64,000 bases of DNA, from positions 57,946,047 through 58,010,046 of the forward strand of contig OX123197.2 in NCBI GenBank assembly GCA_944739405.2, given 5' to 3'. Positions 42,899 through 53,440 of the stretch are shown here, piece after piece; positions within the stretch are counted from its first letter, which is position 1, and every line of letters begins with the position of its first letter. The position numbers and the translations under genes are program-made. The notes below the pieces were generated by a model, which saw only the letters and a program-made list of their open reading frames with translations, searched no databases and was not told where the DNA came from. Source of the stretch: Euclidia mi (taxonomy: Eukaryota; Arthropoda; Insecta; Lepidoptera; Erebidae).

Positions 42899-44765
42899 GT
42901 GTATTTCTCTAGTTTTTCCGTCGCCTCGATCCTGGATAATAAACCTAAAAATAACGTAACGATTAACAGTTTACCTATTTGTGGATTGCTCGATTCCGGT
43001 TCAGCCATTACAATTCTAGGTAACAACTCCCATATGGAGGTAATGACTAAAACCGGGTTAGAAATACAGCAGTGTTACAACACTAATTCCATTCGGTCCT
43101 TGGGTGGAAATATATTGTTGCCGCGCGGTTTTATCAACTTACCCACTACTTTTAATAATCAAACCCACTTATTGAAAGCTTATATTATTCCAGAAGTTAC
43201 AAGTAATTAATTTTAGGCATCGATTTCTGGAAACTATTTAAATTACTGCCTAACCATATCGCATCCGTATGCATGTCTATTGCCGTGTAGTGTGTTAAGT
43301 GAAAATAAACTAAGTAACACGAACGTATTGCAATCTTTTAGTGAGTTGAGTGAGTCACAACAAAGAACGGCTAAGTTAATTATAAAGCAATACGAGTCGA
43401 TTTCTACTGAAAAAACCGGGTTAGGACGAACTCACTTAATAGAACATGCAATAGACACTGGCGATTCTGCGCCGATACGCCAAAGATATTATAGGTTACC
43501 ACCGGCGACATTAAAAATTATTATTGACGAATTAGACGAAATGCTTGCATTGGGAGTGGTAGAAAAATGCGAAAGTCCTTGGTCGTCACCTATTTTACTA
43601 ATGCCTAAGAAGGACGGTAAACTAAAGTTTTGTTTAGATAGTCGGAAACTTAATTCTATTACTAAAAAAGACGCGCACAAACTACCTTACGTATCCGAAA
43701 TTTTAGACAATCTTATGAACGCTAGATATCTTAGTAGTATAGACTTATCTAATTCCTTTTGGCAGACGCCTCTTCGCGAATGTGATCGTGATAAGACTGT
43801 GTTCTATGTGCCTACTAGAGGAACATTTAGATTTGTGACTATGCCGTTTGGCTTAACGAACGCGCCTGCGACACAACAGCGTTTGGTGGATCACTTGTTT
43901 ACGAACAGTCCTGAGTTCGAAAACTCTGTATTCGTTTTTTTAGATGATATCGTGCTTATATCGCCATCTTTTAATGCTCATGTGTCACTATTAAATAAAG
44001 TATACGAAAAATTAAAATCGGCCAACCTTACCATTAACTAAGAAAAATCTAAATTCTTCCGTGATGAATCAAAGTACTTGGGCTACGTAGTAAACTCTAA
44101 AGGATTACAAGTAGACCCATGTAAGGTGGAAGCCATTCTTCAATATGCTACGCCTAAGAATAAAAAAGAAGTCAAAAGGTTCTTAGGCATTGCATCATGG
44201 TATCGGCGATTTATACCTAATTTTAGTACGATTGCCGGTCCTTTGAACAAACTTACTTCTACCGGTAAGAAAGCTGCACCATTTCAGTGGTCGGTGGCAG
44301 CTGATGACTCGTTTTGTAAACTAAAACAATTGTTAAGCTCCGCACCAATATTATCGTGTCCCGATTAAGAGAAGCCTTTTCAAGTTCACACAGATGCGAG
44401 TGCGAGTGGCATCGGTGGGTTGCTTACACAAGAAATAGATGGTGTGGAACTACCTATCGCTTACATGAGTAGGTCACTAAATGCACAGGAACAAAACTAC
44501 AGTATAACAGAACGGGAGACATTAGCAGTTCTAACAGCCCTCGAATATTGGCACTGTTATTTAGATAACGGGTTAAAGTTCGTGGTGTATACTGACCATT
44601 CTGCACTGAAATGGTTCCTAAACTTAAGCAACCCGACTGGTAGATTATATTGTCAGCCTTTAACTTCGAAATAAAGCATCGGCGCGGCGCAGATAATATT
44701 ATAGCAGATGCGTTATCACGATCCCTACCTGTAAATATAATTAACGCGAATAGTAATAATAATAT
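42899..44765 (+). pseudogene. pol: Gypsy pol: protease, RT, RNase H (broken, truncated)
   Basis: Pol remnants in order. Protease: LPICGLLDSGSAITILG with the DSG active site, at about 42960-43020, ending in a frameshift near 43210 (GIDFWKLFKLLPNH follows in another frame). RT from 43280: LLMPKKDGKLKFCLDSRKLN, YLSSIDLSNSFWQTPL, TMPFGLTNAPATQQRL and the catalytic box FVFLDDIVLI, complete. Stops at 44039-44041 and 44366-44368 lie in the same frame. RNase H: FQVHTDASASGIGGLL and VVYTDHSALKWFL. A frameshift after NPTGRL is followed by HRRGADNIIADALSRS. Sequence homology ends at about 44765: integrase and the 3' LTR are absent, so the copy cannot transpose. RT motifs are otherwise well kept. Confidence 0.9.
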
Positions 44766-45007
44766 AATTAAAATATGTACTTAATATATTTTCGGATGAA
44801 TTTGACATTTTAGTATAATTAGGGTGAGAGCGAAGTTCGTATAAGAGCTTGGATTTTACTTAAAGTGGAATGCTGTTGTCACTTCTTTTGTTACGTCCTT
44901 GGATTTAGTAAAATTTCAAGTTTTGGTCTTAGATTTCAGTCGTGTAATGCCTATTGCGTCAACAGATTGGCAACGCTTCAGTCAAAAATGACTTACTAAA
45001 TTTTAAG

Positions 45008-45392
45008 GAATCCTTCTTCTTTCTCTTAGCGTTATCCCAGTTTCAATCTGGGGTCCGCTTACTAGTCTAACCGGATTTGGCTGAATATTAGCTTTTCCAC
45101 AGAGCGACTGCCTGTCTGACCTCCGCAACCCGAAGGGATAGCGATATTCCATGGTTTAGACTAGTGTCAGTGTATTTAGAAGGTACTGACGCCCTGTAAC
45201 AACTGTCAAAGATCTTCATGACAATCGGGACCGACGGCTTAACGTCCTCTCCGAGGCACGGGACAAGCGATAATTAACAATGTAATACGCACATAACTCC
45301 AAAAAGTCAGTGGTGCGCGCCGGGGATTCGAACCCGATACCCTCTGCATCGCAGTTTGTTGGTATATCCACTCGGCAATCGCTGTCTTTAAG
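45008..45392 (-). mobile_element. tRNA-derived SINE, family B
   Basis: On the minus strand it opens with a tRNA-like head (GCGATTGCCGAGTGGATAT as A box, GGTATCGGGTTCGAATCCCC as B box). The body has 'actgactttttggagttatg', 'aagccgtcggtcccg', 'gtcagtaccttctaaataca' and the end 'ggataacgctaagagaaag'. A second copy lies at 56038-56420. Confidence 0.85.
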
Positions 45393-46520
45393 CTTTAAGG
45401 AATCCATTTCTATCTAAATATTGATGCCATCTTCTATAAAACAGGACGTTACAAATAGCGTTTTTAGTTATCAAGAAACTCACATTAAACGTGTGTGATA
45501 AACAAATTGTATTGTTACCAAATCTAAAACTTATCTAATAAATAATAGTGCACATCACAATTATTCTGTCCCAAAACTAGTTAAAGTACAACATCTTAAA
45601 GCAAAAAAACCCTTTATTGAAAGTAATAGTTCAGTTAAGACCCAGTCAAATAATTTATGCTATATGCACTTACCTGAAAATTTTAATGCATTAAAAATCT
45701 ATATGTCGTCCCTTTATTGGTAAAACCGATTATTTACACTTAAAAAAAAATTGTTATTTACACCAATCTACTCAACTTTTTGAGCTCTATCTACAGGTAA
45801 AACCGATTTTTCTATACGATGCATAGTTTCCGAGATGGATGCGCAAAAAAACTATTATAATTTAAGCTTTTAGGTAACATTTGCATTCAATAACAGCTAA
45901 AGTCTTATACTTGTACGATCTTTTTGAAGCCTTGCAATCAAAAACACATTCAGTTTCATATCTTATTTTAGTTGCAATTAGCTTACACTTTGAACATACT
46001 GTAGCATTGTACTAATACAAATTAAAATTATTTAAATGGTTCTGGTTTTGCTGAATTATTGGAAAGTACTTAGAATCTTACACATTAAAAAGAAAGTAAG
46101 TAGTTCTACTTGCTATTAACAGAACATAATCCTTCGCACTTGTGCAGATTTTAATTCAACTAAAAGAAATTAAGCAGCTTTATTTGTTTTTCCACAACAT
46201 CAGAAATCGTATCGTTTAGATTTAAATACAAGTAAAAGCAACTAGGTATGCTTAAATAGTGGTTTTTCACCGAATTGTATGGTGATATTTCTACATACAT
46301 ATTTTCAGCTAAGACCAAGACTAATGTTGAGATTATGCTGCAATGTATGAATATGAAAATAAAGTTGAAGAAATGAAAGACACGCGAAAGATTTTTAAGC
46401 AGACATTAAAATATTGCCAGAAAAATAAGGAGCAAATTAAAATGAAAAATTTGGGCAACTGAGCATAAAAAAAAGAATTTAATTTTAATCTGGGCTATTG
46501 GGATGGGTGTTTAATGGATT
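45393..46520. other. AT-rich DNA, one half of an inverted pair
   Basis: No gene. The segment 45701-45737 (about 35 bp, with CTTTATTGGTAAAACCGATTA) recurs inversely at 52924-52958. Confidence 0.5.
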
Positions 46521-46990
46521 GGTCTAGGTGAACACTATGGTTGGAAAACGGCACCTGCTCTAAATACTCTTATAGTATGTCGAAAAGGGGCAGGCGGTGA
46601 CTCGCCAACTCACTGGATGGGCCCTCTCTAGATAGCCGCCAAGGCAAACAAACTCTACCATAAAGGCAACAAGAGGGCAACACCGGTGTGAGCGGCTAGA
46701 GGTGTAGAGCGGTGCGGCACCGCTTTCGCCATCGCGGGCCTCGTGACAACGGAGGCCCGGAGCGGGTTTCCCCGTAATTAAGCCCTTGACAAAGACACTT
46801 CCACCCCCGAGCAAATAGCTCTTGCGGCTTCCCTCTGGCCGGCTGATCAAGGCAAGCTAGAGTCGGGGGTCCTGCGGGCACTTTTGGTAATCCACTCCAG
46901 CCAGCCAATAAAGGCAAGCCGGAGACGAGGCCCTGACCGACCCTCTGAAGCAATCGGGACTGCAGTGTCGCCACACACATTTAGCTCACC
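46521..46990 (-). repeat. GC-rich unclassified repeat
   Basis: A GC-rich island in AT-rich DNA. The motif 'aaggcaagc' with flanking 'gccggctgatc' and 'gccagccaat' recurs inside it. On the minus strand it reads ggcggctatctagagagggcc and gcggtgccgcaccgctctac near its end, which resembles a LINE leader. The open frames are not convincing genes. I expect a retroelement 5' leader but cannot name the family. Confidence 0.45.
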
Positions 46991-47038
46991 ACAAAGCTGC
47001 TCTGCGGTTTGTAAGCTGTCTTTCTATCCTGTAATATA

Positions 47039-48219
47039 TACACCACTATTTTTTCATTAGTAAAAAAAATTTTACAGGGCACTAAGTATCTATAACTGAT
47101 CATATTTATGTAGTTAAAAAATAAAAACACTAAGTCTCAAAACTGTCTCAAAACTGTCCACAATAATACGTAATAATTGGTAAATGCATCACTAATACTA
47201 TGACCGACTCGCGTACTATCATAGTAAACGGACCCATTGATAAATTGCCCCCCCTCCCCTCTGCGCCTGCACCGCGCCCCGACAGTGCGACAAACAGTGT
47301 TAAATTGCTAGCGAAAGTTAACGTATCTATTTTTTCGTTGCAAAAGTTAATTGTTTGTCTACGTTTGCACGACGCGATGGCCTATTATATCAGTTCATAT
47401 CACGGGAGTATGCAGCTATGCTACGTGCGTACTTTTTGAGTGGAAAAATCGCGAGTGCAGCTGTGTACCCATGGACATTATTTTGTGAGTGTACAAAAGT
47501 GAGCCGGTTACGTGCTTTTGACGAAGTGAAAAGACTGTGATCTGTGTATTGACAAAGGTTGTGGACATTTCGAAGGACAATGGAAATACTTGTAAGTTTA
47601 GTAAATAATACCAACTTAAGTAAATAATAAATTGAGGCGGGCGGCTCAAAATCGGTCTGTGTGGATAACCTTGAGGGAGGCCTATGTCCAGCAGTGGACG
47701 TCTCTAGGCTGACATGATGATGATAAAATAATATTTGTAAATAGCAGATGATTCTAACTTCATAAATACGACAAAATTACTCTTTTCTTTTATAACAGAA
47801 TACCTTTTTTTATTTTGATATGTGTTTGCTTTCTAAATACATACCTCCGTATTAAATTACTTGTAAAACGGTAAATTTTGCCGGTCCCAAGCCCGGATGA
47901 AGTATGAAGGAGAGGGTAGAATTAAAAAAAAAACTACCTACACTTATTATTTTGCTTCATTTTATTATCTAAAGCTACCTACATTATAAGAGCGACGGAA
48001 AGAATGCGTAAGAGTAGGACGGAAAATAAGTACTATCAATGAAGTAGTGAATGGATTGTAAAATATGTCTATGATTTAGGTGAGATTTTCTACAAAAAGC
48101 AAATGATTATAACTTTGCTATTTATTGATATTATGAAATTCTTACGTCACATATATGATAATTATGTCTTCGCTAATATGTCCTTAAAGTTTTTGTACTA
48201 ATTAAAAAATAGTGGTGTA
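47039..48219. mobile_element. 1.18-kb TIR element with captured RTE tail, copy 2
   Basis: The inverse of 29691-30870: same terminal inverted repeats (TACACCACTATTTTTT..., TAGTGGTGTA), TA flanks, the same GC-rich segment (at 47245-47290 here) and the same internal RTE 3' end (47636-47724). Lengths are 1180 and 1181 bp. Differences are scattered substitutions and small gaps. Confidence 0.85.
47636..47724 (+). mobile_element. RTE 3' end nested in the TIR element
   Basis: 'gcggctcaaaatcggtctgtg', 'ggcctatgtccagcagtgg', 'ctaggctgacatgatgatga' match the tail of the RTE at 13250-16292. The other TIR copy has the same insert at 30182-30285 in the opposite direction. Confidence 0.85.
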
Positions 48220-48314
48220 TAGGTCACAAGATAAAGGTGATGTTTAAAAGCTGTTACTCTGCCTTCTGAGATTGCGTTAGTCTCATGATGAGGTTAACGA
48301 CTGCCCCAGAGGAG

Positions 48315-48696
48315 TTTTATTATTATTCTCTTTATTTTAACCTTCTCTCATAATGATATCTTACATTTCTATGTTATTTAGAAAAAACAAATATAAAAAT
48401 ATAAAATAAAATTACGGGGCTCACCGGTATCGGGTGAAGTGACCAAGCTACCGGTGTTTAGGGCTCCAGAGAGATGAACCTCCTGACGATACGAGCCGTG
48501 GCCAGCAATACTGCCTTCTGTTTGAGGACTTAATCCAGCCGCCTAACGCGAGCCTCTTGAGGTGGTGATTGAGGCTCTTGGCAATGAGACCATTAACTGA
48601 CACGACTATCGGTACAATGATCGCCGAGTCCACATTCCACATGTCGATAATCTCGTGAGCCAAATCCAAATATTTTATTTATTTATCTTTCTCGGC
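48315..48696 (-). mobile_element. Dong/R4-type LINE, truncated copy
   Basis: A 5'-truncated second copy of the element at 48697-52389, in the same direction. It starts at its 3' end in (TTA)n (48315-48327) and contains the last coding part (DLAHEIIDMWNVDSAIIVP, VNGLIAKSLNHHLKRL). The frame differs from the larger copy after IKSS. Confidence 0.85.
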
Positions 48697-51600
48697 TTTA
48701 TTATTATTCCGTTTATTTCTTTTCTTTCTCATACATCTCATTTTATATACTTAATAAATAATAAAAATATAAAACTAAATATATAAAATGGGACCTCGGA
48801 GACCCACCGGCATCGGGCACAGGGGCCAAGCTACCGGTAGTTAGGGCTCCAGAGAAAGGAACCTCCGTACGATACGTGTCGTGTCCAGCAATACTGCCTT
48901 CTGTATAGAGGACCTGATCCAGCCGTCTAACGAGAGCCTCTTGAGGTGGTGGTCGAGGCTCTTGGCAATAAGACCATTTACGGTCACGACTTTCGGTACA
49001 ATGATCGCCGAGTCAACATCCCACATGTCGACAATCTCGTGAGCCAGGTCCAAATACTTAATTTGTTTATCTTTTTCGGCTTTCACAAGATTCTCGTCAT
49101 GGGGTATGGTGACGTCGATGATCATTGCAAGACGCTCTAATCGGTCTATCACCACTATGTCCGGCTTGTTAGCCGCAATAGTTCTGTCAGTAATGATAGA
49201 CCGATCCCAATACAGAGTAGCACGACCATTTTCAAGAACTGGGTCGGGCACATACCTGTAGTACGGTATTTCAGAGTCGACAAGATGGTACTTTGAAGCA
49301 AGTTGCTGGTGGACAATCCTGGCTACTTGGTTGTGTTTATGCAAATATTCACCGTTGGCAAGACGAGAACAACCGGATACTATATGTCTGAGCGACTCAC
49401 CAGGCTGGTGACATGCCCGACATATGTCGACCGTCCCATCCCTCAGAATATACTTCCGGTAGTTGTTCGTCATGTCAACTTCGTCCATAATTGCAAAGAC
49501 AAAACCTTCTGTTTCGGCGAAAAGATCGCCAAAACGCAGCCAGGACACTGACGCTGGAAAATCTACGTCGGGCCCATGCAAGGCCCGGTAAAAACGTCCA
49601 TGCAGCTCTTTACCTTTCCATACTTCCCTGCGCTCCTCTACACCAAGTACGGCAGGTTTGCGCCGGTTCTCTTTGGCCAGACCCAGCGGGGTAAGCCCTC
49701 TGTCCACAGCGACCATATCTCGGTGCACACCCGCGTCGGTGTGGAGAAAGTATTCTCTGAGATTGCACACCTCGCGATTGTGGAGGGTCTTGGCACTCAA
49801 GAAGCCACGACCCTCACACTTGCGCGGGATGTACAATCTCATCACCGACGAACGCGGGTGATGCATCCGGTATGTGGTGAGTAGACAGCGAACTTTCCTA
49901 TCCAAGGCGTCCAATTCTGTTTGAGTCCATCTGAGTATGCCGAAGGAGTACATTAAGACGGGCATGGCCCAACCGTTACAGGCACGCACCTTATTTCCGC
50001 CCGATAAAAAGCTTTTTAAGACTTTCTTCAGGCGGCCAAAGAAACGTGCCTGCAACGCCTGTTTCATGCCAGCGTCATCAATGCCTAATGCCTGCGACAT
50101 ACCCAGATATTTATAGGTTTCCGTTGCCGAGAGAGATCTAAGTTGTGTGAAATCTGAGAGCTCTATACCATCAGATTCCACACTCCTGCCTCGCTTTACA
50201 TGCATGACCGCACATTTATCCACACCGAACTCCATCTTAATTGAATTACTAAAGCTTTCAGTTATCTTTAGTAACTCAGTTAATTGGAGGTCAGTGGGGG
50301 CAAATAGTTTGAGGTCATCCATGAAAAGGAGGTGAGAAATAACCTGACCTCTAGTCTGCAACCGATAGCCTAGCCCTGAACTTTCGAGCAAAGTGCTCAT
50401 CGGGTTCAGTGCTAGGCAAAACCATAGTGGACTCAAACTGTCGCCTTGGAAAATACCCCGTTTGATCTTTATAGGTACGCCATACCCGCAAGGCTATCGA
50501 CACCCTGGATAGCGAAGCACCGTACTCCACTGCCCCATACATGCCCTCAAGAGGGTGCATAGAGTTGCATCTACTTTGTACAACTCTAGCACCCTCAAAA
50601 GCCACGTATGTGGCACAGAGTCATAGGCCTTCTTATAGTCTATCCAGCATGTCGCCAGATTCTTTCGACTACGGCGCACCTGTTGGCTAATGGCCATGTC
50701 GGTAAGGAGTAGCTCCTTAGTACCACGTGCCCGGCTTCTACATCCATTTTGAGACTCAGATAAGATATTGTTGAATATGTGTAGTGCCAATTTTGTTCTC
50801 AAAATGGATGTAAAAACTTTATAAACTGTAGGCAGGCAAGTTATAGGCCTATAGTTCGTAGGCTCCGTGGTACTACCAGACTTAAAGAGCAGGTGAGTTA
50901 CGCCAGTTGTCATAAAACTTGGCAGCGATCCTGAGTCCAGAGATGACTGGAATTGGGATGCCAAGCGAACATGTGCACTGCGTAGCCATTTTAACCAGAA
51001 ATTGTGCAACCCGTCCGGGCCCGCAGATTTCCAATTGGCTAACGGACGGACTGCACAATCATCGCTGGCGTCTATGGCTACAGGCTCCATGTGAGGTATC
51101 ACCTCTCATGATCGCTCAATATCCCTAATACAGTCACCCTCTGTATGGCTGACGGGAGTCGACCATAAATTGCGCCAGAAAGCTATCGTGTTCGCATCAT
51201 CTGGTCGACGCCCATCATCCACACCTGGTTCAGGTCGCTCCCAATTCCTATAAACCAGCTTCTCATCTCTTTAGAATGCGCGATTTTGGGAATATCGGTC
51301 AATCCTTTTTTTGTACCGCCTGATGCGTTTCACCCACGCGTAGATTTTCTGCTTCAGGAAGTCGATGCGTTCTGTGACCCGTGACGGATATTCTTGAGGA
51401 CAAAGTACTGTCCCCTTAAACGCCCGACTCACAAAACGCATCACTCTCGGGCGGGTATTGCCCGACCTGAAGCAGATTAGCTTGCCTATGAGTGCCCTGG
51501 TCTCAGCAATACGACACTCAATTCTACGCTGCCAAGCCGGAACGGCATCTCGAGGAGCAATAGTAATACTGCCTGGTATTTTAATATTTGCTACTCGACA

Positions 51601-52389
51601 CGCCACTACGGCAGCACAGTATAGAATTGAGTGTGTATCACTAAGATTTTCACTAGTGTCTAGGTAAGTAGGCAATAGTGAATCCAGGGCACATACAAGC
51701 GCTATATTTTTCCTATGCGTGGGTAAACGCGGCAGCCGGGGTCTGCTTTCTAATGTAGCAGACCGATATTCCCCAATGGCGCACTCCAAAGTACTCCTTA
51801 TCTTATCAATGCATTGGGTACTTACTTGTATATCCCTGTCCATCAGTTCCTCACCTTCTTCTTGGGCCCTGAGTGAGGCGTGCACTATTGGAGCCTCATT
51901 GCGTGTGGAGGGTGTGATTTCAGGGATACCTCGCAAGTCTGAGCGTAGCCTCTCAAGTGCGTCGTCATCCAACAGGCGGCAGCGTTGAATGGCTCGCACT
52001 TGATCCGACAGTCGCTGTGCCGAAACGTTAACAGCTGGTTCCAAGGCCTGAAACAGAGGCAGTAAGCGGTCACGGTACGCCGTAAGATTGGTTCCTCCCT
52101 CTGTAGCCACAAAATATGCCCGCATGACTTTCTCATTCATCGATTGAGTCCATCTCATGCGGCGCACATCACCACCGGCAGCGGGGGCCCTGTTCAAAAC
52201 TGGTGGGTCTCGGGTTCCCAAGTGTGACGGTGGCCGGCCTCTTCCCCGGCGGCGCGCTGGTGTTGGTGTCGTAGGCGGGGAAAAATACTCATCACTCGAT
52301 GAGCTCGACGCCTCAGCAATGGCCAGCACTGCTGGCGCCGGCGGCTGCGAGGCGACTTCTAGTGTTGCCAGTTATTATTATTATTATTA
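48697..52389 (-). mobile_element. Dong/R4-type LINE in (TTA)n
   Basis: The element lies between (TTA)n at 48697-48708 and (TTA)n at 52372-52389. Dong-type LINEs are known to target TAA repeats with a restriction-like endonuclease. The ORF spans nearly the whole length; the short 3' region has 'ctaccggtgg' and AT-rich sequence. Confidence 0.88.
48841..52329 (-). pseudogene. Dong/R4 reverse transcriptase with restriction-like endonuclease
   Basis: One frame of about 1163 codons, broken only by stops at 51271-51273, 51106-51108 and 50494-50496. The N-terminal part has low-complexity serine/proline and an AT-hook-like RRRGRGRPP, then a helical region. The RT follows: SAGPDGLHNFWLKWL, GVTHLLFKSGSTTEPTNYRPI, WIDYKKAYDSVPHTW, IFQGDSLSPLWFCLALNPM and the catalytic box LLFMDDLKLFA. 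The C-terminal part holds a C-x2-C-x-H-C finger (CRACHQPGESLRHIVSGC) and the restriction-like endonuclease with KPDIVVIDRLERLAMIIDV as the PD...D block and K in EKDKQ. The finger before the nuclease is the layout of R2/R4-type LINEs. No ATG was found upstream of 52329, so the 5' end may be truncated. Confidence 0.9.
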
Positions 52390-52955
52390 ATATATCATTC
52401 TTATTATTTTCCTACTTTTTACTAAAAAATCATTACTTACTCATCATGTAAGTATTGTTTTTTTGGTATTTTTGTAATCGTAAAAATAGACCAGGCTTGC
52501 TGTATATACAAAAAATAGTCCAGGCTTGCTGTAACTCTTAATTTAACTCAAGCAAAACCAATTATCATTTTTTAAATTTCAATTTGTAGAATGTTTCAGA
52601 GTGTTATTTTTACAGTTGTTTTTGGTAACTTATTACTTTCTTCGAAAGGTTACGGTGAAGCTATAAGATAAGCTCCAAGCGATTTGATTAATGATATATA
52701 TGCTTATGTCGTTATTCAGGAAAAAAACAACTAAATGACCTCCCTGAAGATAGTGTTTGGCATTTTTTCAAGCATTATCAATTAAGTACTTCTATTTTTA
52801 TGATTTTCAAACATATTAATTTTTTCATTATAATTACATGATTGCACGTAAGATATATGTAATTTAGTTACATAATTATTCTGTCAAACTTTTAAATCAT
52901 TTTTGCCACAATTTTAGATTTCGGTAGATAATCGGTTTTACCAATAAAAGGATGA
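52390..52955. other. AT-rich DNA with a short tandem repeat
   Basis: No gene. The sequence aaaatagwccaggcttgctgta occurs twice about 31 bp apart (52484-52505 and 52515-52536). The inverted segment 52924-52958 is paired with 45701-45737. Confidence 0.5.
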
Positions 52956-53300
52956 TATATAAAAATGAATTGCTGTTCGTTAGTCTCGCTAAAACTCGAG
53001 AACGGCTGAACGGATTTATCTTATCTTGGTTTTGAAATGTTCGTGGAGGTTTAGGGAAGGTTTAAAAGTTGAGAAAAATTCGAATAACTGCCGGAAAAAC
53101 CCTCAAAACAGCCCTTTTCTATTTCCTATACAAACATTTTCTAAATATAATGGAGGGTCAATTTGTAATTTATTACCGCTGCATAAAGTTCAAATTCGCG
53201 TGCGCGTTTATACACTTCTTTGTTTGATGGCAGTTTTGACAGGTTTTCGGACCTGAAGTCTCAGTGTTCCCGCCCAGCGAGATTCATGTCAGAAGAAACC
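52956..53300 (+). mobile_element. Helitron-like fragment
   Basis: It starts 'tatataaaaatgaattgctg' with 'ctcgagaacggctgaacgg', a pattern common in lepidopteran non-autonomous Helitrons, but I see no clear 3' end. Confidence 0.4.
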
Positions 53301-53309
53301 CATTGATAA

Positions 53310-53403
53310 TCCCTACTTAATATTATAAATTCGAGATTGTGTATTTATGTATGTTCCGTTTTCACGCTGAAACGGCTGAACCAATTTTGTTGAATTTTAA
53401 TAT

Positions 53404-53440
<37 letters not shown>

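Noticed and set aside
39970..44765. Endogenous retrovirus with env
   Set aside because: Only LTR, gag, protease, RT and RNase H are present. No env-like frame, integrase or 3' LTR is found.
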